From Cytophagales bacterium (lineage in GTDB: Bacteria; Bacteroidota; Bacteroidia; Cytophagales; CCMP332): a stretch of 40,490 nucleotides of DNA. Both the position numbers and the translations under genes were made by a program. Every line of letters starts with the position of its first letter. The first letter of the stretch is position 1. Location: positions 1 through 40,490 of the forward strand of contig JANQSY010000033.1 of NCBI GenBank assembly GCA_028279065.1, in the 5' to 3' direction. The notes below the pieces were generated by a model. It worked only from the letters and a program-made list of their open reading frames with translations, was not told the DNA's origin and made no database searches. Shown in pieces: positions 31,686 to 40,490 of this stretch.

Positions 31686-33833
31686 ATGGCCCTGCAGCGC
31701 ATTATTTCACTGGCTATTCTAATTGTCTTACCATTCATTGGTAGAGGACAATCTTTTGAGGAGAGAGTTACATCTGTTTCCAATGTAGGTCTTACCGTAA
31801 ACAACCTTGGCAGCGTAGGAAACGCCTTTAAGGGAGATTTCAATTTGAAAGGAGCCCCATCAGCTGAATACCCGGTTAACTCCGGGGTTGAGCATGCTTT
31901 TCAGGGGGGATTATGGGTGGGTGCCCAGATAAATGGCGGAGTAACCGCGGTAACCACGGGCTACCTTGATGCACCAAGTGGTTATAGCACGGGGGCCGCG
32001 GGGTTTGAATTTACGGCTGAGGTTGGGGAGGGCATCACCGAGCTGTCCAATATTCTCAACTCGGCTAATTTTTCCCCATTTGCGATTTCTCAACAGGACT
32101 TTCTAGCGGATTTTACGGATAAGAACATTACGGTTCCAGGCACCAACAACATTCAGATCGTAGACCACGACAACCCCCTCGGAATTGATGTCCATATGGA
32201 AGCTTACAATTGGAATTTTTCATTCGCGGATTTCTTCGTGGCCCTGGATTTCACCATCGTAAATGGTGGACAAAATGTTTTGGACTCGGTCTATATCGGT
32301 TACCTTGTCAACGGAGTGGTCAGGAATGTCAACCTAACCCCTCCAGGTGGCTCGATCTTCTATTCCCAGGGTGGGAACGGATATCTGGATTCATCCTTTA
32401 TGTCCTATGATTTTGATGCATCCGGGGATGTGGGCTTTACAGATTCCTATCTGGGTGAGAAATTTCTGGGTTCGGAAGATAAGGAAGGATACCATCACCC
32501 TTCCCTTGATTCAACGTTCAAGATCAATTACCAGGCCTGGTTCTTCCGCAATACAGGAAGCCTCCTATATGCCTATCCTGATACTGAACAAAAGAGATAC
32601 AACAAGATGAGCCAGGGGCTAAACCACAATCCTTGTTGGGATGATAAATCTTCCCAGGAATGCAAAGACTATAACGGAGGATCAGAGCCAAACAGATCGA
32701 TCTGGGAAGAATTGAGGTTGGCTGGCAATCGATCCAATTTGATCTCAGTGGGCGCCTTCAGGGATTTTGCTCCCGGGGACACCATCCAATTTGCAATGGC
32801 GGTGGTCTTTGCGCCCATGGTCAAGGATGAGAACAGCGACCCAACCACCAACCTTGATCTTCCTGAAGAAAGGGCCCAATTGATACAGAATTCCGACTGG
32901 GCTCAGACCGCATATTGTGGTGAGGACCTCAATTGCAATGGAATTTTGGATCCCGGAGAGGATATCGACGGCGATGGTGAAATCACCAGGTGGATCCTTC
33001 CTACCCCACCCAATATTCCTTTTACCAGGGTGGAGCCCAGGGATAATGCCATAGACATCTACTGGTCCGATAATGCTGAGAGTTCAGTGGATCCCATTTC
33101 TGGCGAAGAGGATTTTGAAGGATATAGAATCTATCAGACTATTCTGGGTTTTGATGTACAGGAACGCCTTGACATCACATCTAACCTCACTCTTCTTGCT
33201 TCCTATGACATTCCCGATAACAAGATCTTCTATGACAATGGCTTTGCCCCAATCCGCCTGGAGCAGCCGGCCACCTTTGAGGGGGATAGCATCGAATATT
33301 TTTATCGCTACACTCTGGACAATATACAGAACGGGTGGCAGAATGGCATTGCGGTTACCGCCTTTGACCGCGGGGATGAAGAAAGCGGCATTGCGAGTCT
33401 GGAGTCAAGCGCCCTGTCCAATTTAGCCAGGGCTTTTCCCGGCAAGGCGCCTAACGAGAACATGGATGAGGAGGGACCCTTTGTTTATCCAAATCCATAT
33501 TATGGAGGAGCATCATGGGAAGGGTCCAGCTCTTTTGCTGAAGACAAGAAGATCACCTTTGCAAACCTTCCAAGCAATTGTGTGATACGGATTTTTTCTT
33601 CAGCGGGGGACCTGATCGATGAGATCATTCATAATCAAAGCTATACAGGTGGAGATATCCGCTGGTATAATACTTATTCCGACACAGAAAACACGGTCTT
33701 TTCCGGGGGAGAACATTCCTGGGACCTGTTATCCAGAAACCAACAGATCATAGCAAGAGGTATGTACCTTTTTTCCGTTGAGGACCTGGATTCCGGAAAA
33801 ACATTTAAAGGATCATTTACAGTTATTAAATAA
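31686..33833 (+). CDS. Large secreted protein with dockerin-like Ca-binding loops and T9SS sorting domain
   Basis: A 715-residue exported protein of the type common in FCB-group bacteria and, as far as I know, not characterised. Signal peptide (IISLAILIVLPFIGRGQ) is clear. The N-terminal half is beta-rich with repeated Gly/Asn/Thr turns. Near residue 415, DLNCNGILDPGEDIDGDGE carries two Asp/Asn-rich loops resembling dockerin/EF-hand calcium sites. A region with IDIYWSDNAESSVDP and EDFEGYRIYQ, typical of FCB Ig/FN3-like modules, follows. The last 100 residues, starting VYPNPYYGG, form a T9SS C-terminal sorting domain. The start ATG 31686 follows a TTG at 31683; no RBS decides. Six bases separate it from the next gene. 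Confidence 0.78.
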   Translation: MALQRIISLAILIVLPFIGRGQSFEERVTSVSNVGLTVNNLGSVGNAFKGDFNLKGAPSAEYPVNSGVEHAFQGGLWVGAQINGGVTAVTTGYLDAPSGYSTGAAGFEFTAEVGEGITELSNILNSANFSPFAISQQDFLADFTDKNITVPGTNNIQIVDHDNPLGIDVHMEAYNWNFSFADFFVALDFTIVNGGQNVLDSVYIGYLVNGVVRNVNLTPPGGSIFYSQGGNGYLDSSFMSYDFDASGDVGFTDSYLGEKFLGSEDKEGYHHPSLDSTFKINYQAWFFRNTGSLLYAYPDTEQKRYNKMSQGLNHNPCWDDKSSQECKDYNGGSEPNRSIWEELRLAGNRSNLISVGAFRDFAPGDTIQFAMAVVFAPMVKDENSDPTTNLDLPEERAQLIQNSDWAQTAYCGEDLNCNGILDPGEDIDGDGEITRWILPTPPNIPFTRVEPRDNAIDIYWSDNAESSVDPISGEEDFEGYRIYQTILGFDVQERLDITSNLTLLASYDIPDNKIFYDNGFAPIRLEQPATFEGDSIEYFYRYTLDNIQNGWQNGIAVTAFDRGDEESGIASLESSALSNLARAFPGKAPNENMDEEGPFVYPNPYYGGASWEGSSSFAEDKKITFANLPSNCVIRIFSSAGDLIDEIIHNQSYTGGDIRWYNTYSDTENTVFSGGEHSWDLLSRNQQIIARGMYLFSVEDLDSGKTFKGSFTVIK

Positions 33834-33839
33834 TAAATC

Positions 33840-35975
33840 ATGAATAAAATCTACTTAACATTTCTTCTGACCTTGCTTGCCATAGGATGGGGTTACGCTC
33901 AATACCCCCTGGTGACAATTCAGCAGATACAGCAGGTGTCTAATGGTGATATCCTGGCAGGGCGAGACACTTCAAGTTTATACGGAGACACTGTAAGGGT
34001 GCGAGGAGTTGTGGTGACCCCTCCAGGATCAGGGGTGTCAAGTTCTACCAACGGTCGGTGGATCTGGATCCAGGATGGAAACGGACCATGGTCGGGATTA
34101 AATGTCAGAAAGAACAATGGAAATGCAACATTTCCGCAGGACATGCTTTTTGCCGTACCCGGGGATTCGGTAGAGATCGTAGGGGTTTTGAATGCTTTTA
34201 GCAATGAAGACCAATTGGATCCACTTGATTCAGGATTCCAGGTATTGGGTTCAAGCGCGGTTACCTATCATAGCACTTCTGACCTTTCCGATTTTGCCAA
34301 CCCCAATGCTGATCCCGCTACGGTAGACGGGGAACCATGGGAGGGACAGTTTGTGGAATTCACGAATGTTACAGTGGTTTCGGTACAGGCAACAAGCTCC
34401 GACATTAGGTTTAGAGTACAGGATGGAAGTGGAAATGAGGTTGAGGTATATGATACTTATACGGTCCAGCAACCCAGCACCGTTAGTTGCACCAATTGTA
34501 TTCCTTACCCTCCATTTACTCCCCCCAGTGTAGGGGATGTATTTGATACCTTAAGAGGGATAATCGATGGAAGGAATTTTGGGACTTCACCTCCTTATGC
34601 CATTGCTCCATTTGACACAACACACTACGTATATGGAGCTTCCGCACCAAAAATTTTCAATGTTTTTAGAGACATTCAGGTGCCTACTTCAAGTCAATCT
34701 GTGACGATCACTGCAACGATCACAGATAATGGAGGGTCTGTTACCGGGGCAAGATTGTATTATGCCATTGGAGAAACCAACACCAATTATACTCAAGTGA
34801 CGATGAGCAATCCTTCCGGAAGCACATACACCGGAACCATCCCAGCCGGGATCAACAATGACATGGTTAAGTATTATATCGAAGGGGATGATAATGACGG
34901 GAATACCACCACTTCTCCAGGTGGAGCTCCTTCGAGTAAAACCCACTTCTACTTTGTTAAGGACAATGGGACCCTTTCGATCCGAGATGTCCAGTATACC
35001 CCTTACTCTGACGGAGAGTCAGGATATAAAGGAGAAACGGTAACCGTCGGAGGAGTCGTTTCTGCATCCGCCTTTCAGGGGGCTGCCTCATTGGGGACCT
35101 TATATATCCAAGACAGGACCTTTTCCATGTATGGAGGTATTTGGGTGGCTCTGGGTGCTATAAACCCGAACGATTATGCAAGCATGATCAGGGGAGATAC
35201 CGTACTGATTACCGGGGTGATCGAGGAGAACTTTGGCGTCACCAGGATAGTGTTGGATGACGCGAACGACTTCACAGTATTGGGCTCTGTTGGAAATGTT
35301 CAGCCAATGGATGCTGATCCCGATGTTTTCACCTCTTACAGTATCTCCGAGGAAGGATATGAAAGTATGCTTCTCAGGTTAGTGCCCAATGGCGTGGGAA
35401 CTGACTCCTTGTACGTAGCCAGCGCGAATGCCGATGACCCAAGTGATTTTGGAGAATGGAGGGCAGGTCATGACAAGTTTGACCCAAATACAGGCTCAAG
35501 AGTACTTGTTGGAAGATCCCAGGGATCGAATAACTTTTCCTATACCACTTCAAGGAGCGATCTGGTTGTAAATGTTCCCCAACAGATAGTAGCCCAGGGC
35601 GATAGATTCCATGATCTGACTGGGATCATGTATTATTCCTTCGGGAACTGGAAACTCCTTCCAAGGAACAATGGAGATATCAGCGACTATAACGGAAACC
35701 CACCCATAGTTGGGCTTCAAGCTTCAACCCAAGACGGGGTTGCTGTTTTTCCAAATCCTACTTCTGGTTTTACAATGATCCGTCTTGCCGAAAAACCGGA
35801 TCATGGAGCCAGCTACTTGCTGGTTGATATCCTCGGGCAGGAACTCACTTCCGGAAGCATCAATAATAGGGAGGTAGAGATGGATCTTCGAGACCTTCCT
35901 TCAGGACAGTACATTCTTTTGATTTCTGATCCTTCCAGATCCTCAACTTCGTATCACAGATTGATTAAAAGATAA
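33840..35975 (+). CDS. Secreted multidomain protein with OB-fold-like and Ig-like modules and T9SS sorting domain
   Basis: A 711-residue exported protein: signal peptide to about residue 20 (IGWGYAQ). Domains in order: an OB-fold-like nucleic-acid-binding module around 45-155 (VRVRGVVVTPPG... IWIQDG... GDSVEIVGVLNAF), a second near 165-215, a small CTNC loop (Cys pair), an Ig/cadherin-like region near 280-370, a third OB-like module at 395-490 (VTVGGVVSASAFQG... LYIQDR... GDTVLITGVIEE), and a final type A T9SS domain from VAVFPNPTSG to the C-terminal HRLIKR. OB modules of this pattern accompany extracellular EEP nucleases in other bacteria, which fits the gene two places upstream. The terminator at 35984 follows its stop. 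Confidence 0.8.
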   Translation: MNKIYLTFLLTLLAIGWGYAQYPLVTIQQIQQVSNGDILAGRDTSSLYGDTVRVRGVVVTPPGSGVSSSTNGRWIWIQDGNGPWSGLNVRKNNGNATFPQDMLFAVPGDSVEIVGVLNAFSNEDQLDPLDSGFQVLGSSAVTYHSTSDLSDFANPNADPATVDGEPWEGQFVEFTNVTVVSVQATSSDIRFRVQDGSGNEVEVYDTYTVQQPSTVSCTNCIPYPPFTPPSVGDVFDTLRGIIDGRNFGTSPPYAIAPFDTTHYVYGASAPKIFNVFRDIQVPTSSQSVTITATITDNGGSVTGARLYYAIGETNTNYTQVTMSNPSGSTYTGTIPAGINNDMVKYYIEGDDNDGNTTTSPGGAPSSKTHFYFVKDNGTLSIRDVQYTPYSDGESGYKGETVTVGGVVSASAFQGAASLGTLYIQDRTFSMYGGIWVALGAINPNDYASMIRGDTVLITGVIEENFGVTRIVLDDANDFTVLGSVGNVQPMDADPDVFTSYSISEEGYESMLLRLVPNGVGTDSLYVASANADDPSDFGEWRAGHDKFDPNTGSRVLVGRSQGSNNFSYTTSRSDLVVNVPQQIVAQGDRFHDLTGIMYYSFGNWKLLPRNNGDISDYNGNPPIVGLQASTQDGVAVFPNPTSGFTMIRLAEKPDHGASYLLVDILGQELTSGSINNREVEMDLRDLPSGQYILLISDPSRSSTSYHRLIKR

Positions 35976-35983
35976 ATGAACTG

Positions 35984-36009
35984 CCCCGGACTTAGTCCGG
36001 GGCCTTTTT
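35984..36009 (+). terminator. Intrinsic transcription terminator
   Basis: A perfect 8-bp stem, CCCCGGAC and GTCCGGGG, with a TTA loop (35984-36002), is followed by CC and five T. It is the only clear terminator I found in the window and ends the symporter-nuclease-cargo transcript before the lipoprotein gene. Confidence 0.9.
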
Positions 36010-36015
36010 AATCTG

Positions 36016-37500
36016 TTGAGAAAATTCAGGCACATTTGGATCATTGGAATGATCGCTTTTGCTGGATCATTGGGTTGCGATAAGGGGGAGCCCCTGCCCA
36101 ACAATCTTCCTGATACAAGCATCTTTCTTGATAAGATCGAACTCACTGGGGAAGACCGGCTGACCTCAGTGGTGGCTGTGTTTTGGTCGGGGACCGATAA
36201 TGATGGCTATATCAAAGGTTTTGAGATCTCCTTTGATCAACAGAACTGGTCATTCACCTCCGAATATGATACGATCTTTCGATTTGTCCTGGATGGAGGA
36301 ACCGATACGGCCGATATAGACCTCTATGTTCGGGCTATCGATAACATGGACTTTGTGGATGAAACTCCGGCCTACCTCAGGATCCCAATTAAGAATACTC
36401 CGCCAGATATCGATTTCCTTGACGACTTTCAGCCTGTAGATTCGACGAATACGGTTTTTTCGCTGATCTGGAATACGACAGACCTTGACGGAGACGAAAC
36501 CCTGGATTCGACCTACGTCAAATTCAATGATGGGCCATGGGTTGCTCTTGGGAGGAATGCTAATGCTATTCGGGTTGTACCGGAAGACCCAACGGCTTCT
36601 GGCCCTATCAATGCTGTGGTTTTTTCTTGCTTTACCAGTGAACCTACCTATACTGTCAATTTTGAAGAACAGGAGAGCGGACAGTTTCCGGGTTTGGTTT
36701 TGGAGGGAATGAACACCGTTTACGTTAAGGTGAGAGATAAGGCAGGGGCCGAAAGTGACCCCGATACTTCCTCTATCTTTTTCCTTAAAAGGAAGACCAC
36801 TGACTTTCTGATGATGGAATCCCACACATTGGGTAATTCGGTTCGTCAGGTTTACATTGATGCTTTTAACTCCCAAGGGAGACAGTTTGACTTCATCAAT
36901 CTCTTGGAGAATGATGCTGCAGAGGATATCCGCTATTGGAATTTCAATTTCCTCCTTCTTCTGGAACTCTATGACAGGTCTTTTTGGTATGGCAGCCAGG
37001 AAACCTTTAACTCCGGAGTACCCCTCCTTGAAATCGGTATGTTTCCTGTCGTGGGCTACCTCAACGAAGGAGGAAAGATCCTGATCTCCACCTATATCAC
37101 CGGAGATCTTGAGAATACTTCAGCTCTTTTCAATCTGACTCCTATGGACTCCATTGAAGAAAGAAGCGGCACCAATCAAGCAAGGTATTTTACGGGGGAT
37201 ATAGCGTGGGCAGACTCTTCGAACCAAGACATTTCGGATTATCCTTCTCTGGTTTGTTCAAGTACAATTCTTAATGTCGGGCCATTTTATATAAACCCCC
37301 AGGCATCCAAATTCTACATAGCCCCTGCAACACCAACCGGGAATTGGGATGGCCCGGATAACGTAGGAGCATATTTTTCAAACCTCGATGGTAATCCCAA
37401 CTTCTTTTTCTTCTCCATTGAACTTCATCTTTTCAATGGGGATAATAATGCTCTCAGCACCATGTTGAACAGGGTTATTGACGAAGAATTCAATTGGTGA
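36016..37500 (+). CDS. Lipoprotein with Ig-like repeats and a GATase-like region
   Basis: A 494-residue lipoprotein; TTG 36016 gives a proper basic N-terminus and the lipobox GSLGC with Cys21 (an ATG at 36049 would destroy the signal). After a Pro-rich start, residues about 40-240 contain two tandem beta-sandwich modules with AVFWSGTDNDGYIKGFEIS and SLIWNTTDLDGDETLDS patterns that look like Ig-like/FN3 copies. The part from 255 on differs: TTDFLMMESHTLGN, then GYLNEGGKILISTYITG, the strand-turn seen in class I glutamine-amidotransferase-like domains, without an obvious catalytic Cys. Function unknown; placement just before the TonB receptor suggests a partner on the cell surface, perhaps replacing a SusD. 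Confidence 0.7.
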   Translation: MRKFRHIWIIGMIAFAGSLGCDKGEPLPNNLPDTSIFLDKIELTGEDRLTSVVAVFWSGTDNDGYIKGFEISFDQQNWSFTSEYDTIFRFVLDGGTDTADIDLYVRAIDNMDFVDETPAYLRIPIKNTPPDIDFLDDFQPVDSTNTVFSLIWNTTDLDGDETLDSTYVKFNDGPWVALGRNANAIRVVPEDPTASGPINAVVFSCFTSEPTYTVNFEEQESGQFPGLVLEGMNTVYVKVRDKAGAESDPDTSSIFFLKRKTTDFLMMESHTLGNSVRQVYIDAFNSQGRQFDFINLLENDAAEDIRYWNFNFLLLLELYDRSFWYGSQETFNSGVPLLEIGMFPVVGYLNEGGKILISTYITGDLENTSALFNLTPMDSIEERSGTNQARYFTGDIAWADSSNQDISDYPSLVCSSTILNVGPFYINPQASKFYIAPATPTGNWDGPDNVGAYFSNLDGNPNFFFFSIELHLFNGDNNALSTMLNRVIDEEFNW

Positions 37501-40298
37501 AAAGGTTTTTGATCATAACGTCATTATTGCTATCCAACCTTGGTTTTGCACAGGGTGTTCTGAAAGGAAGAGTCGTTGATGCATCGAACAAAGAAGCATT
37601 GATTGGGGCGAATGTCTTTCTGGTGGGAACGTATGATGGTGCGGCTGTTGACTTCAATGGGAATTACCGGGTTGAAAATGTAAAACCGGGAGATTACACC
37701 GTCAGGGTTACCTACCTGGGATTCAATGAAAAGGTTTTCAATGGCATACGGATCAAGGATGGTGAGGAAACAGTATTGAATGTAGAACTCGATGAGCTCG
37801 GAACCACCCTGGAGGCGGTTGTCATCGTTGGAGAAAAGAATCTTGTCGATCTGGAATCAGGAAAGAGCGAAACCAAGGTAAGCGCTGATGAGATCCAGCA
37901 AATGAATATGCGGAATGTCCAGGAGGTTGTGGCTCTCCAACCAGGGGTCTCATTGAACCCTGATGGCATACAGATAAGAGGTGGAAGAGTGTATGAAACC
38001 TCCTACCGGGTGGATGGCCTCAATGCACAGGATCCCCTGGCCGGAACGGGAGGAGGAGTTCAGGTAGCATCCAACTCTATCGAAAACGTAAATGTGGTTA
38101 CCGGAGGCACAGGGGCTGAATTTGGTGATGCGGTCTCCGGGATCATACTTACTCAGATCAAGGAGGGGGGAGAGAAGTTTGGATTATATGGCTCATGGCA
38201 ACGGGATAATCTGGGATTCAATGATCAAACCCAGTGGAATACGGACATATTCGATCTCTCTCTTGGAGGGCCGGTTCCCGGCACCAAGAAAAAGCTTAGA
38301 TATTTTCTCTCGGGCCAGGCCTTTATGTCTGACAACTACTTTGGGCCCACGGCGAATCAGCTATATACTTCCCTGATCGACGATTCTGAAACTTGGGCTC
38401 CTCGGCAGGCCAACAGATGGACCAATTCCTTTAAGGTTACCTACCATTTTAAGCCGAATTCAAAATTCAGCTTTCTAAATCAACATAGCCTTTCCATAAA
38501 CCAAAACACCAGGTCACTTCAGATAGTCGGAAATGACGCTATTGTTCAACCCGGGTTCCAATATTACTATAGTCTCGACCTTAACCGCGCAAATACTTAC
38601 GCACATCAATCCAATCTTTCGGTATTGAATTATTCGCAGGTTTTTAAGGAAAGATGGAGGCTTGAGGCATCATTGGGAAGGTTATTTGTTAACCTTAGAG
38701 CTGATGCTAATGGAAGGGATTTCAGGCCTGAAACCGTTGATCAGGTTTTTGATCCGGCTTCGATAGTTTCAAACCCCATAGGGCTTTTCAATCCCGATGA
38801 TTCAATCGTCTTCGTTTTGCCAGGCCCGGGCCTTTCAAACAACGGCGGAATAGCGACTCTATGGCATGACCATTGGGTTGAAGAATATACCATAAAGGCC
38901 AAGGTCAAAAGGATCTCCAAAAGCAATATCAATTTCCTCACCTTTGGTTTTGAGCAAAAGTTCCAGGAGTTTCAGTGGATCGATGTGACCAGGCCTTGGG
39001 TAGGAGCTCCAATCGAGATCAATGATTCTGTTTCCACTCCCCTGATTTCAATCGGGTCATCCAGTGATGTTTGGCATGTGAAACCCAGGGATGGGGCACT
39101 GTTTATTGAGGATGAGATCAAATACAAGGGGATCATTGCCTCATTTGGATTAATGATGAAATACTGGGCTCCGGGATCATTTGTTGACGATGCTGTAGAA
39201 GACCCCGATGCCCCGATAGTTGATCCTGTCCGGGAAAGCTATCTTGAAAATACAGTCGAGGTTTTTGGCCTTAGGTGGAAGGCAAGATTGCTTCCCAAAA
39301 TGAATGTTTCATTTCCGGTGACTGAAAACAATGTATTGTATTTCAATTATGGCCATTCCATGCGCTTGGCCCACCCAAGATTCGTTTACCAGGGCTTGGA
39401 TCCGGAATATCAAAACAGCTCCTTTCTTTCCAACCTTGGCAATCCTGACATCAACCCTGAGGTTTCGGTTTCCTATGAATTTGGTCTGAAAACCCAGATT
39501 ACCAGGGATCTGGCTTTTACCGTTACCGCATTTTATATCGACAGGTTTGACTATATCGTATCCAGAAGGATCCAGATCGAAGACCAAACAGGTAGATTGG
39601 TCGATAAGACCTTCTTCATAAATCAGGACTATGCAAGGATCCGCGGACTACAACTGACCTATGGCCAAAGGATAGCAAGGTGGTTCCGGGCAAATGCTTC
39701 GTTTGTATATCAGATCGCTACCGGAAAATCCAACACAGCAGCGGAATCTGACTTTCAGATCAATACAGTTGGTTTTGTTAACGCAACCCGTGAGAATTAC
39801 CTGGCCTGGGATAGACCTGTAGAGTTCAAGGCCTCATTTATTTTTCTTGGGGATGAGAAATCCCATTTAGGACCCATCGGTTTAAACAACTGGAAACTCT
39901 TTCTGGCGGCTAACTTCAAATCGGGGCTGCGTTATACTCCTGCTGTAGAGACCGGGGTTGAACCCAATGGAAGAGTTAGGTATGAAACAGATTTTACAAG
40001 ACCTTTTGAAGAGGTCGGTTCTAATTGGTTCTGGATGGATCTAAAGATCACTAAGGATATTCCCATCAAGACCACAAGATTGTCCATCACTTTTGAGGTA
40101 CGGAATCTGCTGAACAACAGAATGGCCCAGATCATTAACCCTGTGACAGGAACAGCCTATGAATATGGGGATCCATTGCTTGTGAATGAAAGGGATCCGG
40201 TTTATCCTGACCCAACCAATAATGGAATTCCACCGGAAGATCCAGCAAGATACAGGGCTTTGAGACAGTTGTTTCTTGGAATAGCGTTTGCCTTTTGA
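37497..40298 (+). CDS. TonB-dependent outer-membrane receptor (CarboxypepD-regulatory-like N-domain)
   Basis: A 933-residue outer-membrane protein. Signal peptide LLLSNLGFAQ is followed by a carboxypeptidase-regulatory-like domain (residues about 22-100: LKGRVVDASNKEALIGANVF... GNYRVENVKPGDYTVRVTYLGF), a plug domain (about 105-240: VSADEIQQMNMRNVQEVVAL, IQIRGGRVYETSYRVDGL, GGTGAEFGDAVSGIILTQI) and a 22-stranded-barrel-like remainder ending in LFLGIAFAF. It imports or senses a large ligand with TonB energy; there is no SusD neighbour. GTG 37497 overlaps the lipoprotein stop; TTG 37494 is possible. The family includes Oar-like receptors as well as SusC types. Confidence 0.9.
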   Translation: MKRFLIITSLLLSNLGFAQGVLKGRVVDASNKEALIGANVFLVGTYDGAAVDFNGNYRVENVKPGDYTVRVTYLGFNEKVFNGIRIKDGEETVLNVELDELGTTLEAVVIVGEKNLVDLESGKSETKVSADEIQQMNMRNVQEVVALQPGVSLNPDGIQIRGGRVYETSYRVDGLNAQDPLAGTGGGVQVASNSIENVNVVTGGTGAEFGDAVSGIILTQIKEGGEKFGLYGSWQRDNLGFNDQTQWNTDIFDLSLGGPVPGTKKKLRYFLSGQAFMSDNYFGPTANQLYTSLIDDSETWAPRQANRWTNSFKVTYHFKPNSKFSFLNQHSLSINQNTRSLQIVGNDAIVQPGFQYYYSLDLNRANTYAHQSNLSVLNYSQVFKERWRLEASLGRLFVNLRADANGRDFRPETVDQVFDPASIVSNPIGLFNPDDSIVFVLPGPGLSNNGGIATLWHDHWVEEYTIKAKVKRISKSNINFLTFGFEQKFQEFQWIDVTRPWVGAPIEINDSVSTPLISIGSSSDVWHVKPRDGALFIEDEIKYKGIIASFGLMMKYWAPGSFVDDAVEDPDAPIVDPVRESYLENTVEVFGLRWKARLLPKMNVSFPVTENNVLYFNYGHSMRLAHPRFVYQGLDPEYQNSSFLSNLGNPDINPEVSVSYEFGLKTQITRDLAFTVTAFYIDRFDYIVSRRIQIEDQTGRLVDKTFFINQDYARIRGLQLTYGQRIARWFRANASFVYQIATGKSNTAAESDFQINTVGFVNATRENYLAWDRPVEFKASFIFLGDEKSHLGPIGLNNWKLFLAANFKSGLRYTPAVETGVEPNGRVRYETDFTRPFEEVGSNWFWMDLKITKDIPIKTTRLSITFEVRNLLNNRMAQIINPVTGTAYEYGDPLLVNERDPVYPDPTNNGIPPEDPARYRALRQLFLGIAFAF

Positions 40299-40490
40299 TG
40301 AAGGGATTGAAGATCATATTGCCCCTCATATTTCTGCCCCTGATAGGGTTTGGCCAGTTATTTCCAAACCTTGGGGGCCAGAGAGCCGGGATATCTTCCC
40401 TGACATTTTTGAAAAACAATGTTAGCCCAAGATCAGTAGGCCTGGGGGGCTTCCACGCCAGCCTCTCCGGGGATGGCTACGCGATCTATT
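40298..40490 (+). CDS. PorV/PorQ-family outer-membrane protein, 3'-truncated by window edge
   Basis: The ATG overlaps the TonB receptor stop (ATGA). The first 64 codons give a signal peptide (IILPLIFLPLIGFGQ) and then FPNLGGQRAGISSLTFLKNNVSPRSVGLGGFHASLSGDGYAIY, the N-terminal pattern of PorV/PorQ (UPF0164-like) barrels, which help sorting-domain proteins exit through the T9SS. Because the three upstream secreted genes all carry sorting domains, a role in their export is reasonable. The rest of the gene is outside the window. Confidence 0.8.
   Translation, partial: MKGLKIILPLIFLPLIGFGQLFPNLGGQRAGISSLTFLKNNVSPRSVGLGGFHASLSGDGYAIY

Noticed and set aside
1-40490. CRISPR arrays, insertion sequences, prophage genes
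   Set aside because: No spaced repeat arrays, transposase or integrase motifs or phage structural genes were found on either strand.

Overview
The window looks like a chromosomal segment of a member of the Bacteroidota, probably a marine or environmental Flavobacteriia/Cytophagia-type lineage; I cannot go lower in rank. The signs are: extracellular proteins with type IX secretion (T9SS) C-terminal sorting domains, a TonB-dependent receptor with an N-terminal carboxypeptidase-regulatory-like domain, a PorV-family protein, -7 boxes of the form TAnnTTTG, few Shine-Dalgarno sequences, and very tight gene packing with ATGA, GTGA and TAATG junctions. I see no prophage, insertion sequence, CRISPR array or rRNA operon.

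Layout. Positions 1-2442: 3' part of a membrane polyferredoxin gene, convergent comF, a small unknown gene and exonuclease III (xth). Positions 2474-11866: a dense + strand run holding a peptide/opine-type solute-binding lipoprotein, a giant DUF4175-type coiled-coil membrane protein, an RsbW-like ATPase, ybeY, mnmG and an Ig-like lipoprotein. Two near-identical parS-like sites (ParB targets) lie between ybeY and mnmG. Positions 11867-12226 are the only long non-coding stretch; it is AT-rich with a 24-bp palindrome and DnaA-box-like 9-mers, and together with the parS pair it makes an origin-proximal location plausible. Positions 12227-16748: a TPR protein, a TerB-like small protein, a 45-residue membrane protein on the minus strand, a PLP decarboxylase and a small outer-membrane barrel.

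Positions 16798-16912 hold tRNA-Gly(CCC), which is complete except for a 42-nt hairpin-forming insertion in its D-loop. It is followed by alkA-like, trmH-like, glyA, tatC and rpiB (16970-20844), a minus-strand GT-C-like membrane protein, then rbfA, a LolC/E-type permease and a SNF2 helicase (22305-26876), and a minus-strand operon clpS-recR-glycosyltransferase (28874-26877).

Positions 28930-40490 form an envelope/secretion locus: a sodium:solute symporter overlapping a secreted endonuclease/exonuclease/phosphatase-family enzyme, two further T9SS cargo proteins (one with dockerin-like Ca-binding loops, one built of OB-fold-like and Ig-like domains), the one clear intrinsic terminator of the window, then a lipoprotein, a TonB-dependent receptor and the start of a PorV/PorQ-family gene, joined by 4-nt overlaps. 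I infer an extracellular nuclease and nutrient-acquisition system. The most unusual single observation is the tRNA with an element in its D-loop.
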